In this document: piece after piece, positions 63,171 to 64,000 of the stretch
Layout of the letters: each line of letters opens with the position of its first letter
How positions within the stretch are numbered: position 1 is the first letter of the stretch
Assembly (NCBI GenBank): GCA_963806955.1
Contig: CAWDZG010000002.1
Coordinates: 1,178,001-1,242,000, forward strand
Direction of reading: 5' to 3'
DNA from: Gaiellasilicea sp963806955
Lineage (GTDB): Bacteria; Actinomycetota; Thermoleophilia; Gaiellales; Gaiellaceae
Length of the DNA: 64,000 nt
Made by a program: the position numbers and the translations under genes
The notes under the pieces: generated by a model
Database searches by the model: none
Told to the model about the DNA's origin: nothing
What the model saw: the letters and a program-made list of their open reading frames with translations, nothing else

Positions 63171-64000
63171 CGCGCGAGCAGCGGCTCGAGGATCCGCCAG
63201 CGGCGCGGGCCGGCCGGGCCGACGAGGCCCGCGTGCTCGAGCCCCTTCAGCGCCCGGAACGCCTCCACCGACTTGAGGTCGCGGTAGGGCGACTCGCCGA
63301 GCGCGATCCGGCGCGCGACGAGCAGCGCCTGGCGGTGGATCAGGCGGATCTGCTCGACGGTCTGGTCGAGGGTCGCGCGGTCGCCGAGCAGGGCGGAGCG
63401 CAGCCCGACCTCCACGAGCGAGGCGTCGATCTCGCGCGTGCCGACGAGGATCGACTGCAGGTGCGTCTTCTGGGCGAGCAGCATGGTCGTGCGGGGGTGC
63501 CCGTCGCCGAGCTCGAGCAGCCGCTCGAGCGCCTCGTCGCTGACGGTGCACGAGTCCGCCTCGAAACGGCCGAGCAGGCCCTTGCGCCAGGCATCGCCGG
63601 AGATGGGGCGCAGCTCGTAGATGCTGCCGAAGTGCCCGAAGGCCTGCCGCGCCTTGCCGAAGAGCTCGCGAAGGACGTGCTCGTAGCTGCCCGCGAAGAG
63701 GAAGCTGACCTCGCTCGAGCGCTGGAAGATCGCACGCATCTTCTTGGTCACGGCGTCGGGGTCGCCGTAGGGCTTGCGCGGGTTCGCGACCTCCTGGAAC
63801 TCGTCGATGAAGACGATCACGTGCTTGCCGTCGGCGACGGCGATCCGCTGCGGCAGCCCGAGCGCGTACTCCAGGTACCGGTCGGGATCGCGGTCGGCGA
63901 GGCCGGGCTTGAACGCGATCTCGAGCTCGTCGCCGAGTTCCGCCTGCGCGCGCACGACGAGGGTGGTGCCCGCAGCATCGGCGACGAGGCGGCCCGCCTC
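63140..64000 (-). CDS. AAA-type ATPase, 5' end outside the window
   Basis: The frame is open to the right edge. The Walker B motif is VIVFIDEFQEVANPR; FLFAGSYEHVLRELF is sensor 1, followed by a helical lid and a C-terminal winged helix (GLEHAGLVGPAGPRRWRI). The Walker A loop lies outside. It resembles the archaeal-type AAA family of stand-alone ATPases (ATP-binding protein with DUF234/winged-helix end). Role unknown. Stop at 63140. Confidence 0.75.
   Translation of the reverse strand, partial: EAGRLVADAAGTTLVVRAQAELGDELEIAFKPGLADRDPDRYLEYALGLPQRIAVADGKHVIVFIDEFQEVANPRKPYGDPDAVTKKMRAIFQRSSEVSFLFAGSYEHVLRELFGKARQAFGHFGSIYELRPISGDAWRKGLLGRFEADSCTVSDEALERLLELGDGHPRTTMLLAQKTHLQSILVGTREIDASLVEVGLRSALLGDRATLDQTVEQIRLIHRQALLVARRIALGESPYRDLKSVEAFRALKGLEHAGLVGPAGPRRWRILEPLLARYLRELEPLA

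Overview
The window is about 70% G+C, carries densely packed genes on both strands (no gene-free stretch above 200 bases) and encodes a menaquinone-based respiratory chain with a futalosine-type quinone route, a split cytochrome b/Rieske complex and many Actinobacteria-style small proteins. I infer a high-GC actinobacterium, most likely of the Thermoleophilia type; this is inference from gene content, not from a marker gene. No rRNA, tRNA, CRISPR, prophage or insertion sequence was found.

Layout. 1-4.4 kb: cell-surface/secreted cluster (M36 metallopeptidase, LVIVD-repeat protein, DUF3105 protein). 4.4-6.0 kb: SnoaL-like protein, zinc-ribbon protein, lipid kinase. 6.0-10.1 kb: 2-oxoacid dehydrogenase complex E1alpha, E1beta, an acetamidase-like gene, E2. 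10.1-18.8 kb: CHRD protein, cysteine-less thioredoxin fold, phosphodiesterase, Pcm, GtrA, two multi-membrane glycosyltransferases, YmdB-type phosphoesterase, degenerate M23 protein. 18.8-22.8 kb: AI-2E-family permease, hemB, hemL, two orphan small genes. 22.8-32.6 kb: quinone and bc-complex block (ubiD, Rieske, cytochrome b, subunit IV-cytochrome c, ubiX, menG/ubiE, polyprenyl synthase, mqnA, and on the minus strand mqnC and a second radical SAM gene). 32.7-39.5 kb: GGDEF/HD-GYP protein, collagen-like protein, phosphodiester glycosidase, DedA. 39.5-46.8 kb: nucleotide-sugar genes (DegT, CapD/FlaA1) and two tandem PhoX-like proteins, DUF354 glycosyltransferase. 46.8-54.1 kb: LysR plus iron alcohol dehydrogenase, then flavoprotein, two-subunit class I fumarase, phosphosulfolactate synthase, winged-helix protein, iminopeptidase. 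54-59.3 kb: small single-domain genes. 59.3-63.2 kb: sulfate assimilation (cysH, cysD, cysN) divergent from a TauE/SafE permease. The right edge cuts an AAA-type ATPase; the left edge cuts the M36 peptidase.

Two window-wide observations matter most. First, roughly twenty genes contain single-base frame breaks, mostly in short G/C runs, while protein similarity continues cleanly on both sides; this looks like uncorrected read error, so such genes are listed here as one CDS each. Second, at least seventeen genes that begin transcription units have a TAnnnT hexamer 6-8 bases before the start codon and no Shine-Dalgarno sequence, which implies leaderless transcription.

A possible regulatory link was also seen: the same 17-bp palindrome architecture (CTAAT, 7 bases, ATTAG) overlaps the promoters of the flavoprotein-fumarase-phosphosulfolactate synthase operon and of the divergent cysH/TauE pair. 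Both units handle sulfite or sulfur, so a shared regulator is a testable idea.
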